Of a DNA stretch of 32,974 nt, positions 15,235 through 23,521 are shown piece by piece; the first letter of the stretch is position 1; each line of letters starts with the position of its first letter. The stretch comes from UBA2402 sp044371005 (GTDB lineage: Bacteria > Planctomycetota > Phycisphaerae > Phycisphaerales > UBA1924): the NCBI GenBank assembly GCA_044371005.1, contig JBILUL010000043.1, positions 1 to 32,974 on the forward strand. Reading direction: 5' to 3'. The position numbers were made by a program, and so were the translations under genes. The notes under the pieces were generated by a model. The model was not told the origin of the DNA and did not search any database. It saw nothing but the letters and a program-made list of their open reading frames with translations.

Positions 15235-18200
15235 TTACCTTCCGCCGCGGCGGCGCTTCGCTGCGAACAGCCCCGCCAGCATCAGCGTCGCCACACCCGA
15301 TGGCGAGGGCAGATGCAGGAACCCACCCGAATACGCAATCACCGTGCTGCTGGGCCCGAACAGTGCATTCAAGTGCACCCACTGCCCATTCTCGCGTGCG
15401 TATACGTTGAGATTGTCGAGATAAAGCGTCGAGCCGCCAAGCAGCACAAGCCCATCAGGCCCGCCCAGCCCGTACAGATACAACGCCTCATTGCTGCGCT
15501 GTCCCTTGTTGCCGTTGTCGTACACATCAACCAACTGCACATACGAAGCACGACCTGCCTGCCCGACCACCAGCTGCCCGATTCCGAAGTTGCCGTTGTT
15601 GCCCGGAGTCACCGGTCCCAGATCAAGTCCGGCCACTTCGAAGAACTGCGTGCCGGTCCCCGACATCGCGATGGTCGCGAACTGAGCCGCGAGCGTCGTT
15701 TCCGTCGTGCTGCTGTTGCTGAAGTGCTTGAGCAGGTTCAGCGTCGAGTTGGGGGCCAGCTGCACAGAGCCACCCTGCATGAACAGCGTCTTGTTCACGG
15801 TCACGGTCGAATCAAGGTCACCCGTGATCAGCGTGCTGCCAGAAGGCAGGTACAAGTCCGTGAAGGTCATCGTTCCGCCCGTCTCCGCACGGAATCGCAC
15901 CTGGCCACCGCCGCTGATGCTGCGAATCGAACCGAAGTTCAGTTCGCCATCCATCGAAGCGATGAAGTCGATGCGATCCTCGCCCCGTGCCGGAGCCACG
16001 ATTGAACGCAGCCGCGAGAGATCGATGCGGCCGGCATTGGTGGCGGTGACATTGCCCGCATAGGCCGTTCCATCCTGATCGTTCCACGAGGCATCGAGCA
16101 AGGCCAGGCTCGAAAGATCCAGGGTTGAGCCCGCGCCGCTGGCTGAGAAGTACGAGAAGTTGCCGTAGCGGTGCCCATTGGTGGTGTAGGTCGTGGCGAC
16201 GAAGTCACCCGTGGAAGCACCCCACATCCGCCCGGCGTTGTTGGCAAACTGCGAGTTGTCGGCATTCGCAAGGTGCATCCGGACCGTGTTGGTCGGAGCA
16301 ATCGCGAGCCCCGAGAAGTTCAGAGTCGTCAGGTTCGGAGCCAGGAAGTCCGAACCAGCGCCAAGAACAAACTGGGCATTGCGTGCGGTCGCGAGGTTCG
16401 GCAGATTGAAGTCCCCGCCTTCGCTCGCACTGAAGCGGACGATGCCACCGCCACCGATGGAGGAGAGTGCATTGAGCTGAATCTGCCCGCCGGTGCCGAT
16501 GACGAGGTCCAGCCGATCCTCGCCGCGTGCGGGAGTCGTGAGCGTGATGAGCCCATTGAGGTTGACAACGCCACTGTTCGCGACAGCGATCACGCTCGCA
16601 TAGGCATTGCCATCCTGATCATCCCAGCCGAAGTTGGCCGTCTGAATCGATGAGAGGTCCAGGACCGACCCCGCGCCGCTGGCACTGAAGATGGTGCCGC
16701 TGCCGTAGCGATACCCAAGCCGCGTGTAGGACTGGGCGTCAAGATCACCCGTCGATACGCCCCACGCCCTGCCCGAGGTGTTCTGCACATCGGTGTTGTC
16801 AATATTGCCGATGCCACCAAAGTCGTATGTGCGTTCAGGCAGGATCGCAATCGAGGAGTAGTTGAGGTTCTCAAGCACCGGAGCCGTGAAGCTGGAGCCA
16901 GCACTCAGGTCGAACCGCACGTTCTGCAGGGATGTAGCTGAAGGCAGGGTGAAGTCCGCGCCATCGCTGGCGGCGAACCGCACGTAGCCGCCGCCGCTGA
17001 CGGTCTGCAGCGAGGTGAGGAGGATCTGGCCGCCGGTGGCGACGGAAAGATCGACGCGGTCTTCGCCGCGTGCCGGAGAGGTGATCGTCTGGACGCCACT
17101 CAGATCAACGATGCCGTTGAGTGACGCGCCGATGCTGCCCGCGTAAGGCGTTCCATCCTGATCGTTCCACGCAAGGTTGAGTGACTGAACGGAGGAGAGG
17201 TCGAGGCGTGAGCCCGTGCCTGATGCCGCGAAGTAGGAGAAGTTGCCGTAGCGATAGCCCGTGGTCGAGTAGGTCGTCGCGGCGATGTCACCGGTGGCAA
17301 CGCCCCAGGTGGCGCCGCTGCTCACGAAGAACTGGCTGTTGTCGATGTTGGTGACGCCGCCCAGATCGACGAGGCGACTGGGGGCCACCGTGATCGATGA
17401 ATAAGCGAGCGAGGTGAGGTTCGGCGCGACGAAGTCGCTGCCATCACCCAGGTCGAACTCGATACCCGATGCCTGCGTCAGCGCTGGCAGTACATAGTCG
17501 GCGCCGTCGCGTGCGTAGAAGCGAGCTCTGCCGGCACCGATGAGACGGTCCAGTCCATCAAGCCGTATCAACCCGCCGGAAGCCTCGACGAAGTCGATGC
17601 GATCCTCACTGCGTGCTGGCAGCGTGATCGCCGTCACGCTCGAAAGATCCACGATGCCGGAATCGGTGGCCGAGATCGTGCTCGCATACGTCGCTCCGTC
17701 CTGATCATTCCATGAGAGGTCCATGGACTGCAGGCTCGTGAAATCAAGCAGCGATCCGGGATTGGCTGCCGAGAGGAGCGTGAAGTTGGCAACCCGATAT
17801 CCCGTCGTCGAGTAGGATGTGGCCAGCACATCGCCAGTCAACGTGCCCCACTGAATGCCCGTGCGCACATGGAACTGAGAGTTGTTGATCGTCGTCAGAC
17901 CGCCGGTGTTGAACTGGCGACCATCCGAAAGCGTGAGCCCCCAGAAACCAACTGAAGTGAGCGCCTCGGCGTTGACCACCGAGTTGGCCGCCAGGTTGAA
18001 GCTGGTGGAGTTGAATGTGGTCAGCGCGGGCAGATGCAGCGTCTGACCTTCGCCAACGTTGAATGTCACGGATTGGTTTCCGTTGCCGGCAGAAATGTCG
18101 ATGGTCGTCAGCGACGACAGATCGATCGTTCCGCCCGTCGAAAGATCAAAGGCCAGATCGTCGTCCTGTCCACTGAGCATCGAGATGCGGGTCAAGCCTG

Positions 18201-21200
18201 AAAGATCCACGACACCCTGATTCGAGGCGCCGATGCGGAAGGTGTGATTCCCCCAACCCCAGCCCAGCCGGAACTCCTGAACACCGGACAGATCCGCCAG
18301 CGAACCCGCACCATCGGCCGTCCAGAGCGAGATGTTCGAAGTGTTGAAGAACGCTTCCCAATAGCTGTTGTGCTCGAAGACCACATCACCTGCGGGCCCG
18401 AACTGAGCACCCCCACTGACGCGGACAATCGTGCCATCCAGGTTCGTGATCGCCGGGGCATTGAACGTGCCCGGGGCCGTCAGCACGACACTGCTTTCCG
18501 TGAGACTCGCGAGGTTGGGTGCATTGAACGAAGTCCCCGCGGCAAGGTTGTACCGCGTCCGACGCGCACTGGTCAGGGCGGGAAGTTCAATCGACCCGCC
18601 CGCGGCAGGGCTCATGTACACAAACTCATACCCGCTCCCACTCGCCGCCTGTCCGATGCTCACCAGGCTATCGAGGTTCAGCGTGCTGCCCGCACCCGGC
18701 GAGAGCACCAGATAGTCATCTTCGTTGGACACCGGGTCCAAGGTCATGACACCCGAGAGATCAATGGTCCCGCCATTGGTCGCGCTGACAGTGAACGCAT
18801 TGCGCCCGCCCTGCTGCCCATACACCATCGAGGTGAGGCTCGGCAAACTCAGCAACGTACCCGCACCATCAGACGCGAAGATCGTGCCGCCACTCCACAA
18901 GGGGTAGATCTGCGAATAGAACGAATAGGCGGTGTCGGACACACCATCAAAGACCGCACCACCCGAAAGGCGGAACGACGTTCCATCAATGTTGGTCAAG
19001 GTGCCATGACTGAACGTTTCATCTCCGTCCAGCTCAACCAGCGATTCGGTCAGCGTTGCCATCACAGGCGCATTGAGCGCAGCACCCGCGCCGAGGCTGT
19101 AGCGAGTCCGACGTGCATTCACGAGCGAGGGAAGCTCAAACGTGTGTCCTGCCGCTGCAGTGAACTGCACGTAGTCATTGCCGTTGCCGCTGTTGGCGAT
19201 ATTGATGTTCGCCAGCGAAGCAAGGTTGATGCTTCCGCCACCGGCAATCGAGAAGTTGAGCACATCGTCCTGCCCGTCATGCGGCGTGATCGACGTGAGC
19301 CCTGAAAGATCGATCTGTCCTTCATTGGTCGCACTGATGGTGTACCCGAGCCGCCCGTGCGGATTTCCGTTGCGCAGGAGCAGGATACCGCTCGCATCAA
19401 GCACCGAACCAGCCCCATCAGCTGAGAAGATCGTCTGTCCGCTCCACAGCGTTGGCACCGAGGCGTAGTAGGTGTAGTCCGCATCGGCGATGCCCGAGAG
19501 TGTCGAACCACCCGATACGCGGAAGATCGATCCATCAACATTCGTCAACGAACCCAGGTCCACGTTCACGCCGCCCGCAAGCGTGAAGACTGAGTGCGTG
19601 AACGTACTCAGCAGTGGCGCACTGAACGTGGCACCCGCATTGACATTCACGTACGTGTGATGAGCACTGGTCAGTGCAGGCAGGTTCTGCGTCTGATCGA
19701 CGCCCACATCAAACTGCACGCGGTCGTAGTTGTTGCCTCCCATCGAGATCGTCTGCAGACTGTTCAGGTTGATCGTGCCGCCGCTCGCCGCCACCTGGAA
19801 GTACAGATCATCATCCTCGCCGCCGAAGATAGAGAGCGTCCGCAGACCTGAGAGATCAATCAGGCCACCATTCGAGGCCGATACCGTGAACCCCAGATCT
19901 CCGTTGCCATGGCCGAAGGTCCAGCTCTCGATGCTGGGCAGCAGCACGGCCGAACCCGCACCATCCGCCGAGAAGATCGTCGCTCCCGACCACAATCCCC
20001 GGTAGTGCGCATTGCTCGTGTAGACCGTATCGGTCACACCCGAGAAGACGGCCCCGCCTGACACATTCACGATCGAGTGGTCAAACGTTGCAATCGCGTT
20101 GCCGGTCTCGAAGGTCTGACCCGCGCCCAGCGTGATGACCGACTGCGTGAGCGAAGTCAGATTCGGAGCATGCACGCCGGCGAGTGGACCCGAAAGCGAG
20201 GTCCGCAGGCGCGTCGCCGTAGTCAGCGCGGGCAGCGAATAGATCGAGTCCGTCGTGAACTGCAGATAGTCATTGCCATTGCCCGTCGATGCGACTGTCG
20301 TCAACGCATCCAGATTGATCGCGCTGCCGCCGGTCATCACCATGCTGAGCACATCATCTTCGCCACTGACACCCAGATTGATGCTCGAAAGACCCGCGAA
20401 GTTGATCATGCCGCCAGCCGTCGAGCTGATCGTGTGTGTGTGGTACCCTGAACCCGCACCCAGCCGCAGTGAACCCACGCCCGACAGATCCAGGATCGAG
20501 CCGGCCCCATCCGCCGAATAGAGTGTGTAGCTCCACGTGCGCCAGTGGAACGCCACCGCCGGATCCGTGATGCCCGAGAAGGTCCGCCCGCCCGCAAGAT
20601 TGACCGGCGTGTCATCGGCCTGACTGATGTTCGAACCAAGATCCACCGTCCCGGTGCCAGCGGACAGACTCAGACCCGACCGCGTCCAGGACTGCAGATT
20701 GGTCGCCACGACACTCGCGCCCACTGCTGGCTCAAAGTACGTCTGATTCGCCGTCGTGAGTGCCGGAAGTTCCTGCGTCACGCCAGCGCCCGGCTGGAAC
20801 GTCACGTAGTTGCTCGAGTTGCCCGTCATCGTGATCGTCGCCAGCGACGGCAAGAGCACCTCACCACCACTCCTGGCCCGCACGACCAGCACATCATCCT
20901 CGTTGTCAAACGTCGTGAGACTCGTCAGCCCCGCAAAGCGCACGCTGCCCGCATTGTCCGCAGTGATGTACTGGAAGCGCCGCCCATTGCCATGCCCGAA
21001 GCGAATGTTGGCCAGCGAATCCATCGCCAGCAGGCTCCCCGCTCCATCGGCTCCGAAGAGCGTCGCATCATTCCACAGAATTTCATGCCACGCATCCGAG
21101 CGATAGCTGGTCGCCGTCACCTGCGAACCGAAGGTCGCGCCGCCCGCCACATAGAACACCGAACCATCGATGTTCGACAGAGCGCCAGTCGTGAATGACT

Positions 21201-22116
21201 GATCACCCGTCAGGTACACCTGGCTCTGCGTGAGGTTCACGAGATTGGGCGCACTGAACGCGCCGTTGGACGTGAAGTTGGTCCGAATCCGGGATGCATT
21301 CACCAGTTGCGGCGCCGACATCATGGCGTTGTGGCCCAGCGACAACCGCACATAATCATTGCCGTTGCCATTGGCCTGGATCACCGCGAGGCTGCTCAGC
21401 AGCACCGACGAAGACTCATCAATGGAGAAGTCCAGAATGTCATCGTGCCCGCTGCCCGCCGAGAGAATCTGCACACCACTCATGTCCAGCACACTGTTGA
21501 TGTTCGCCCGAAGCGTGTGCGTATGCCTGCCTCCGCCCGCACCGTACAGGAACTGGGTCGTTCCCGCCAGATTGACCGTCGATCCATTCTCCGCCAACAT
21601 CAGCGTGTCGCTGTAGGTGTTTCCCGCCGTGCTGTGGCTGGGCGTCCGCAGATACACCACCGCACCATCGCGAGCCCGCACCCGAGCTGCACTGCTGCTC
21701 GCCACCGCCGTACCCGAATCAAAGATCGTCCCAAGGCCCCGCGCATCCACGACGCCATTGATCGTCGCATCATCGCGCACCGTGAAACGGCGATTGGGCG
21801 TCAGCACGAACGTCACGCCATCTGCCAGCGTGAAATCCTGCACATCGATGTCGCTGGGCGCCGCCGCGTCGATGTAAATCGTGGTGTGGCCTGAGACGTA
21901 CGGAACAAGTACGTTGTACGTCACGCCCCCGCCATTGATCGGCACCACGTTGGGCGACCAGTTCAGCGGATTCGAGTAGTTGCCATCACCCGTTGCTCCA
22001 GTCCACGTCACCGAGGTCTGTGCACAGGCCAGGGAACTGCCGGCAGCCGCCACCAACATCGCGGCGAGCACACAACGATGCGCACGACTCTGACGATTGC
22101 TCATGACTGACTCCAT
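15235..22116 (-). CDS. Giant PEP-CTERM secreted protein with about eleven ~180-residue beta-rich repeats
   Basis: Exported protein of 2293 residues, presumed to be a surface beta-solenoid. The N-terminus has a signal peptide (hydrophobic CVLAAMLVAAAGSSLACA, cleavage near CAQ), then a TWTGATGDGNYSNPLNW segment typical of secreted autotransporter-like repeat proteins. The body repeats a pattern with a [SG]ADGAGS-x-LDLSS strand, a GNGxx or WNDQDG turn, an ATNxGxIDLSGL strand, an EDD or GEDRID turn, LPSLxxA and a closing GT.TNIDxSxFxxSGG strand. The C-terminus has a LYLYGLGGPDGL-containing region and then PSPSG, a hydrophobic helix and KRRRGGR, which is a PEP-CTERM-like sorting tail without a literal PEP.

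The ATG at 22116 has GGAG 8 bases upstream; the ATG at 22104 is a possible alternative. It is followed after 108 bases by the CARDB giant, with only a weak inverted repeat (15194-15224) between, so the two may share a transcript. Confidence 0.85.
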   Translation of the reverse strand: MESVMSNRQSRAHRCVLAAMLVAAAGSSLACAQTSVTWTGATGDGNYSNPLNWSPNVVPINGGGVTYNVLVPYVSGHTTIYIDAAAPSDIDVQDFTLADGVTFVLTPNRRFTVRDDATINGVVDARGLGTIFDSGTAVASSSAARVRARDGAVVYLRTPSHSTAGNTYSDTLMLAENGSTVNLAGTTQFLYGAGGGRHTHTLRANINSVLDMSGVQILSAGSGHDDILDFSIDESSSVLLSSLAVIQANGNGNDYVRLSLGHNAMMSAPQLVNASRIRTNFTSNGAFSAPNLVNLTQSQVYLTGDQSFTTGALSNIDGSVFYVAGGATFGSQVTATSYRSDAWHEILWNDATLFGADGAGSLLAMDSLANIRFGHGNGRRFQYITADNAGSVRFAGLTSLTTFDNEDDVLVVRARSGGEVLLPSLATITMTGNSSNYVTFQPGAGVTQELPALTTANQTYFEPAVGASVVATNLQSWTRSGLSLSAGTGTVDLGSNISQADDTPVNLAGGRTFSGITDPAVAFHWRTWSYTLYSADGAGSILDLSGVGSLRLGAGSGYHTHTISSTAGGMINFAGLSSINLGVSGEDDVLSMVMTGGSAINLDALTTVASTGNGNDYLQFTTDSIYSLPALTTATRLRTSLSGPLAGVHAPNLTSLTQSVITLGAGQTFETGNAIATFDHSIVNVSGGAVFSGVTDTVYTSNAHYRGLWSGATIFSADGAGSAVLLPSIESWTFGHGNGDLGFTVSASNGGLIDLSGLRTLSIFGGEDDDLYFQVAASGGTINLNSLQTISMGGNNYDRVQFDVGVDQTQNLPALTSAHHTYVNVNAGATFSAPLLSTFTHSVFTLAGGVNVDLGSLTNVDGSIFRVSGGSTLSGIADADYTYYASVPTLWSGQTIFSADGAGSVLDASGILLLRNGNPHGRLGYTISATNEGQIDLSGLTSITPHDGQDDVLNFSIAGGGSINLASLANINIANSGNGNDYVQFTAAAGHTFELPSLVNARRTRYSLGAGAALNAPVMATLTESLVELDGDETFSHGTLTNIDGTSFRLSGGAVFDGVSDTAYSFYSQIYPLWSGGTIFASDGAGTLLSLPSLTSMVYGQQGGRNAFTVSATNGGTIDLSGVMTLDPVSNEDDYLVLSPGAGSTLNLDSLVSIGQAASGSGYEFVYMSPAAGGSIELPALTSARRTRYNLAAGTSFNAPNLASLTESSVVLTAPGTFNAPAITNLDGTIVRVSGGAQFGPAGDVVFEHNSYWEAFFNTSNISLWTADGAGSLADLSGVQEFRLGWGWGNHTFRIGASNQGVVDLSGLTRISMLSGQDDDLAFDLSTGGTIDLSSLTTIDISAGNGNQSVTFNVGEGQTLHLPALTTFNSTSFNLAANSVVNAEALTSVGFWGLTLSDGRQFNTGGLTTINNSQFHVRTGIQWGTLTGDVLATSYSTTGYRVANFTLLSAANPGSLLDFTSLQSMDLSWNDQDGATYASTISATDSGIVDLSSVTAITLPARSEDRIDFVEASGGLIRLDGLDRLIGAGRARFYARDGADYVLPALTQASGIEFDLGDGSDFVAPNLTSLAYSSITVAPSRLVDLGGVTNIDNSQFFVSSGATWGVATGDIAATTYSTTGYRYGNFSYFAASGTGSRLDLSSVQSLNLAWNDQDGTPYAGSIGASLNGIVDLSGVQTITSPARGEDRVDLSVATGGQILLTSLQTVSGGGYVRFAASDGADFTLPSATSLQNVRFDLSAGSSFTAPVLENLNYSSIAILPERTYDFGGIGNIDNTDVQNTSGRAWGVSTGDLDAQSYTRLGYRYGSGTIFSASGAGSVLDLSSIQTANFGWDDQDGNAYASVIAVANSGVVNLNGLITLTTPARGEDRLDLVIGTGGQIQLNALSSIGGGGIVRFSASEGGDFNLPNLATARNAQFVLGAGSDFLAPNLTTLNFSGLAIAPTNTVRMHLANADNSQFANNAGRMWGASTGDFVATTYTTNGHRYGNFSYFSASGAGSTLDLSSLALLDASWNDQDGTAYAGNVTATNAGRIDLSRLRSIVAPARGEDRIDFIASMDGELNFGSIRSISGGGQVRFRAETGGTMTFTDLYLPSGSTLITGDLDSTVTVNKTLFMQGGSVQLAPNSTLNLLKHFSNSSTTETTLAAQFATIAMSGTGTQFFEVAGLDLGPVTPGNNGNFGIGQLVVGQAGRASYVQLVDVYDNGNKGQRSNEALYLYGLGGPDGLVLLGGSTLYLDNLNVYARENGQWVHLNALFGPSSTVIAYSGGFLHLPSPSGVATLMLAGLFAAKRRRGGR
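15950..18010 (-). repeat. C-terminal set of four ~540-bp tandem repeats (WNDQDG type)
   Basis: Matching landmarks (the codons for DQDG, CATCCTG or CGTCCTG on the + strand) start at 16071, 16611, 17154 and 17697. Period is therefore 540-543 bases, or 180-181 codons. The four units share WNDQDG-x-x-YA, [PS]AR[GS]EDR[IVL]D and TGD-x-x-[AT]-x-[ST]Y signatures and are visibly similar at DNA level. They are closer to each other than to the upstream units, which points to a more recent expansion. Confidence 0.8.
18290..21740 (-). repeat. N-terminal set of six or seven ~540-557-bp repeats (ADGAGS type)
   Basis: Landmark codons for ADGAGS or SDGAGT occur near 18311, 18868, 19420, 19968, 20508 and 21047, with a degenerate unit before the first. 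Spacings fall between about 539 and 557 bases, less regular than the C-terminal set. Units share GNGND or GEDD turns and the TNIDGSxFxVSGG closing strand. These units are more diverged from each other than the C-terminal set. Confidence 0.75.
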
Positions 22117-22291
22117 GACCCGGACTCCTCTTTCTCACGCCGCGGAAGAGCCTCTCCCTCGGCAGATTCATCACAGCACACCCACGACTGCTGACGCGGC
22201 CTGAATGTGATGCGTGTACGAATGCATGCACGAACTCACTTGTGATTCAACACCGCCACAACTCACCAGGAGCCGCGGCACGAAACACCAC

Positions 22292-22975
22292 TCACACCCG
22301 ACGACGACGCGGATACGCACACACGCCGGCCACCAGCACCAGAAGCGCCGACCCCGGAGTCGGCACGATGATGTTCAGCGCAACGCCGCGGCCAACCTGC
22401 GTCGGCACGACGTCAAAACCACTGGCAAACGTGTCGGGGATCGCGAACAGATAGACATGCTGCGGTCCGCCGTAACTCATCGGCACCGCAAACGTGGCCG
22501 TCAGAATGGTGCCCGGCGCTGCAGTCGATGATCCCGAATCAGGATCCACGACATTCGAGAACTCCACATCATTGAGTTCCGGTGCATCCGGGCGCACGAA
22601 CAGATCCGGCGTGATCACCGCCGGCAACGCCGCGGCACCCGGATTCGAGTACTCATACGGCGACGCCATCTCATACGGAGCCACCCACTCATACCCGCGG
22701 ATCTCCAGCCCCGGCGCCGTCAGCAGAAGGCTGAAGATGCAGGAGTTGTACCGCTGCGAAGGCGCACCATCAAGCTGCACCACAACCCGGAACTCCTGAC
22801 CTGGCACCAGTTCCAGCTCGGCAGCACTTGAACTGACATTCAAGATGAAGTCAGCACGCGCGCTGCAACCCAGCGCACACACCCCCAGGAACGCTGCGGC
22901 CAACCGCGATCGATTCGCACGCTGCACACCCGATCCTGCGAACCCCGCACCTTCACGCCGTGTCGTCGTGCTCAT
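22292..22975 (-). CDS. Small PEP-CTERM secreted protein, possibly cohesin-like fold
   Basis: Exported protein of 227 residues with an N-terminal signal sequence (Arg-rich start, LAAAFLGVCALGCSARA, likely cut before DF). It has one beta-rich domain of about 150 residues and a C-terminal sorting tail: VPTPG, a hydrophobic helix (SALLVLVAGVCAY) and PRRRRV. The domain has strands such as LELVPGQEFRVVVQLDG and a closing TILTATFAVP, a layout seen in cohesin-like domains of PEP-CTERM proteins, but this is only suggestive. The ATG at 22975 is chosen because GGGAG lies 7 bases upstream; the upstream in-frame ATG at 23002 has no ribosome site. It lies 175 bases before the 2293-residue PEP-CTERM gene on the same strand. 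Function is unknown; the pair may be matrix components sorted by the same exosortase-type system. Confidence 0.75.
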   Translation of the reverse strand: MSTTTRREGAGFAGSGVQRANRSRLAAAFLGVCALGCSARADFILNVSSSAAELELVPGQEFRVVVQLDGAPSQRYNSCIFSLLLTAPGLEIRGYEWVAPYEMASPYEYSNPGAAALPAVITPDLFVRPDAPELNDVEFSNVVDPDSGSSTAAPGTILTATFAVPMSYGGPQHVYLFAIPDTFASGFDVVPTQVGRGVALNIIVPTPGSALLVLVAGVCAYPRRRRV

Positions 22976-23028
22976 TGTCTGTCTCCCGCCCGGATGCTTC
23001 ATGGCAGCCGTGGAACTCCTGCACGTAA

Positions 23029-23057
23029 TTCGTATCCCCGCCCGAATTGCATGGCAA
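23029..23057 (-). promoter_or_regulatory. Weak sigma70-like promoter candidate for the small PEP-CTERM gene
   Basis: On the - strand TTGCCA (23052-23057) and TACGAA (23029-23034) are 17 bases apart, about 54 bases before the chosen ATG. The -10 match is poor (3 of 6), so this is only a candidate. Confidence 0.2.
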
Positions 23058-23484
23058 CACGCCGATCGGACATTCCCCCGCGCAGCGCGCGTCGGCCCTC
23101 GCGGAGATTGCCAGAAGTGAGAAAATCAGACGTCTGATGCCGACGCGGTTTCACGAAGCCAACGCGCCGATCCACGACGTTTCCGCAAAGACCACGCCTG
23201 TTCGACATCTGGTTGCGAGGGATCACCCGCCTCGGAGCCACATCGGCCCAAGATCATCCCAATCACATCCTTCCGCCTGTCCTTGCAATCGCGGGCATTC
23301 CCACCCGTGAGAATCAATACCGTGTTCCCCGGACTCGTGCGTTCATGCGTGGGAATGAGAACATTTGCTTGCTCCTGAACTGCTCTGCGCCGTGCGGCTG
23401 GTCGCCCTGAGACCTTCACTCTCTCGGGCAGTCCACGATCACGGTCGCTGAGCGACTCGGCGTTAGAGCGTAACTGGCATGTTT
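23058..23484. other. Gene-free spacer with a 14-bp palindrome and a spaced inverted repeat
   Basis: No credible gene is seen between the small PEP-CTERM gene and the helicase. The stretch contains the perfect palindrome ATCAGACGTCTGAT (23125-23138), which could be a dimeric regulator site. It also contains CATTCCCAC (23296-23304) facing GTGGGAATG (23349-23357), 44 bases apart. No tRNA-like fold was noticed. Function is unknown. Confidence 0.5.
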
Positions 23485-23514
23485 CCACGGCAATGCTTGA
23501 CGCAAGCCCCGTGG
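23485..23514. terminator. Stem-loop just after the helicase stop codon
   Basis: A nested hairpin (outer arms CCACGG and CCGTGG, inner arms GCTTG and CAAGC) ends 7 bases beyond the helicase-nuclease stop on the - strand. No T run follows, so it is either a weak terminator or an RNA 3'-end stabilising hairpin. Confidence 0.35.
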
Positions 23515-23521
23515 CGGCATC

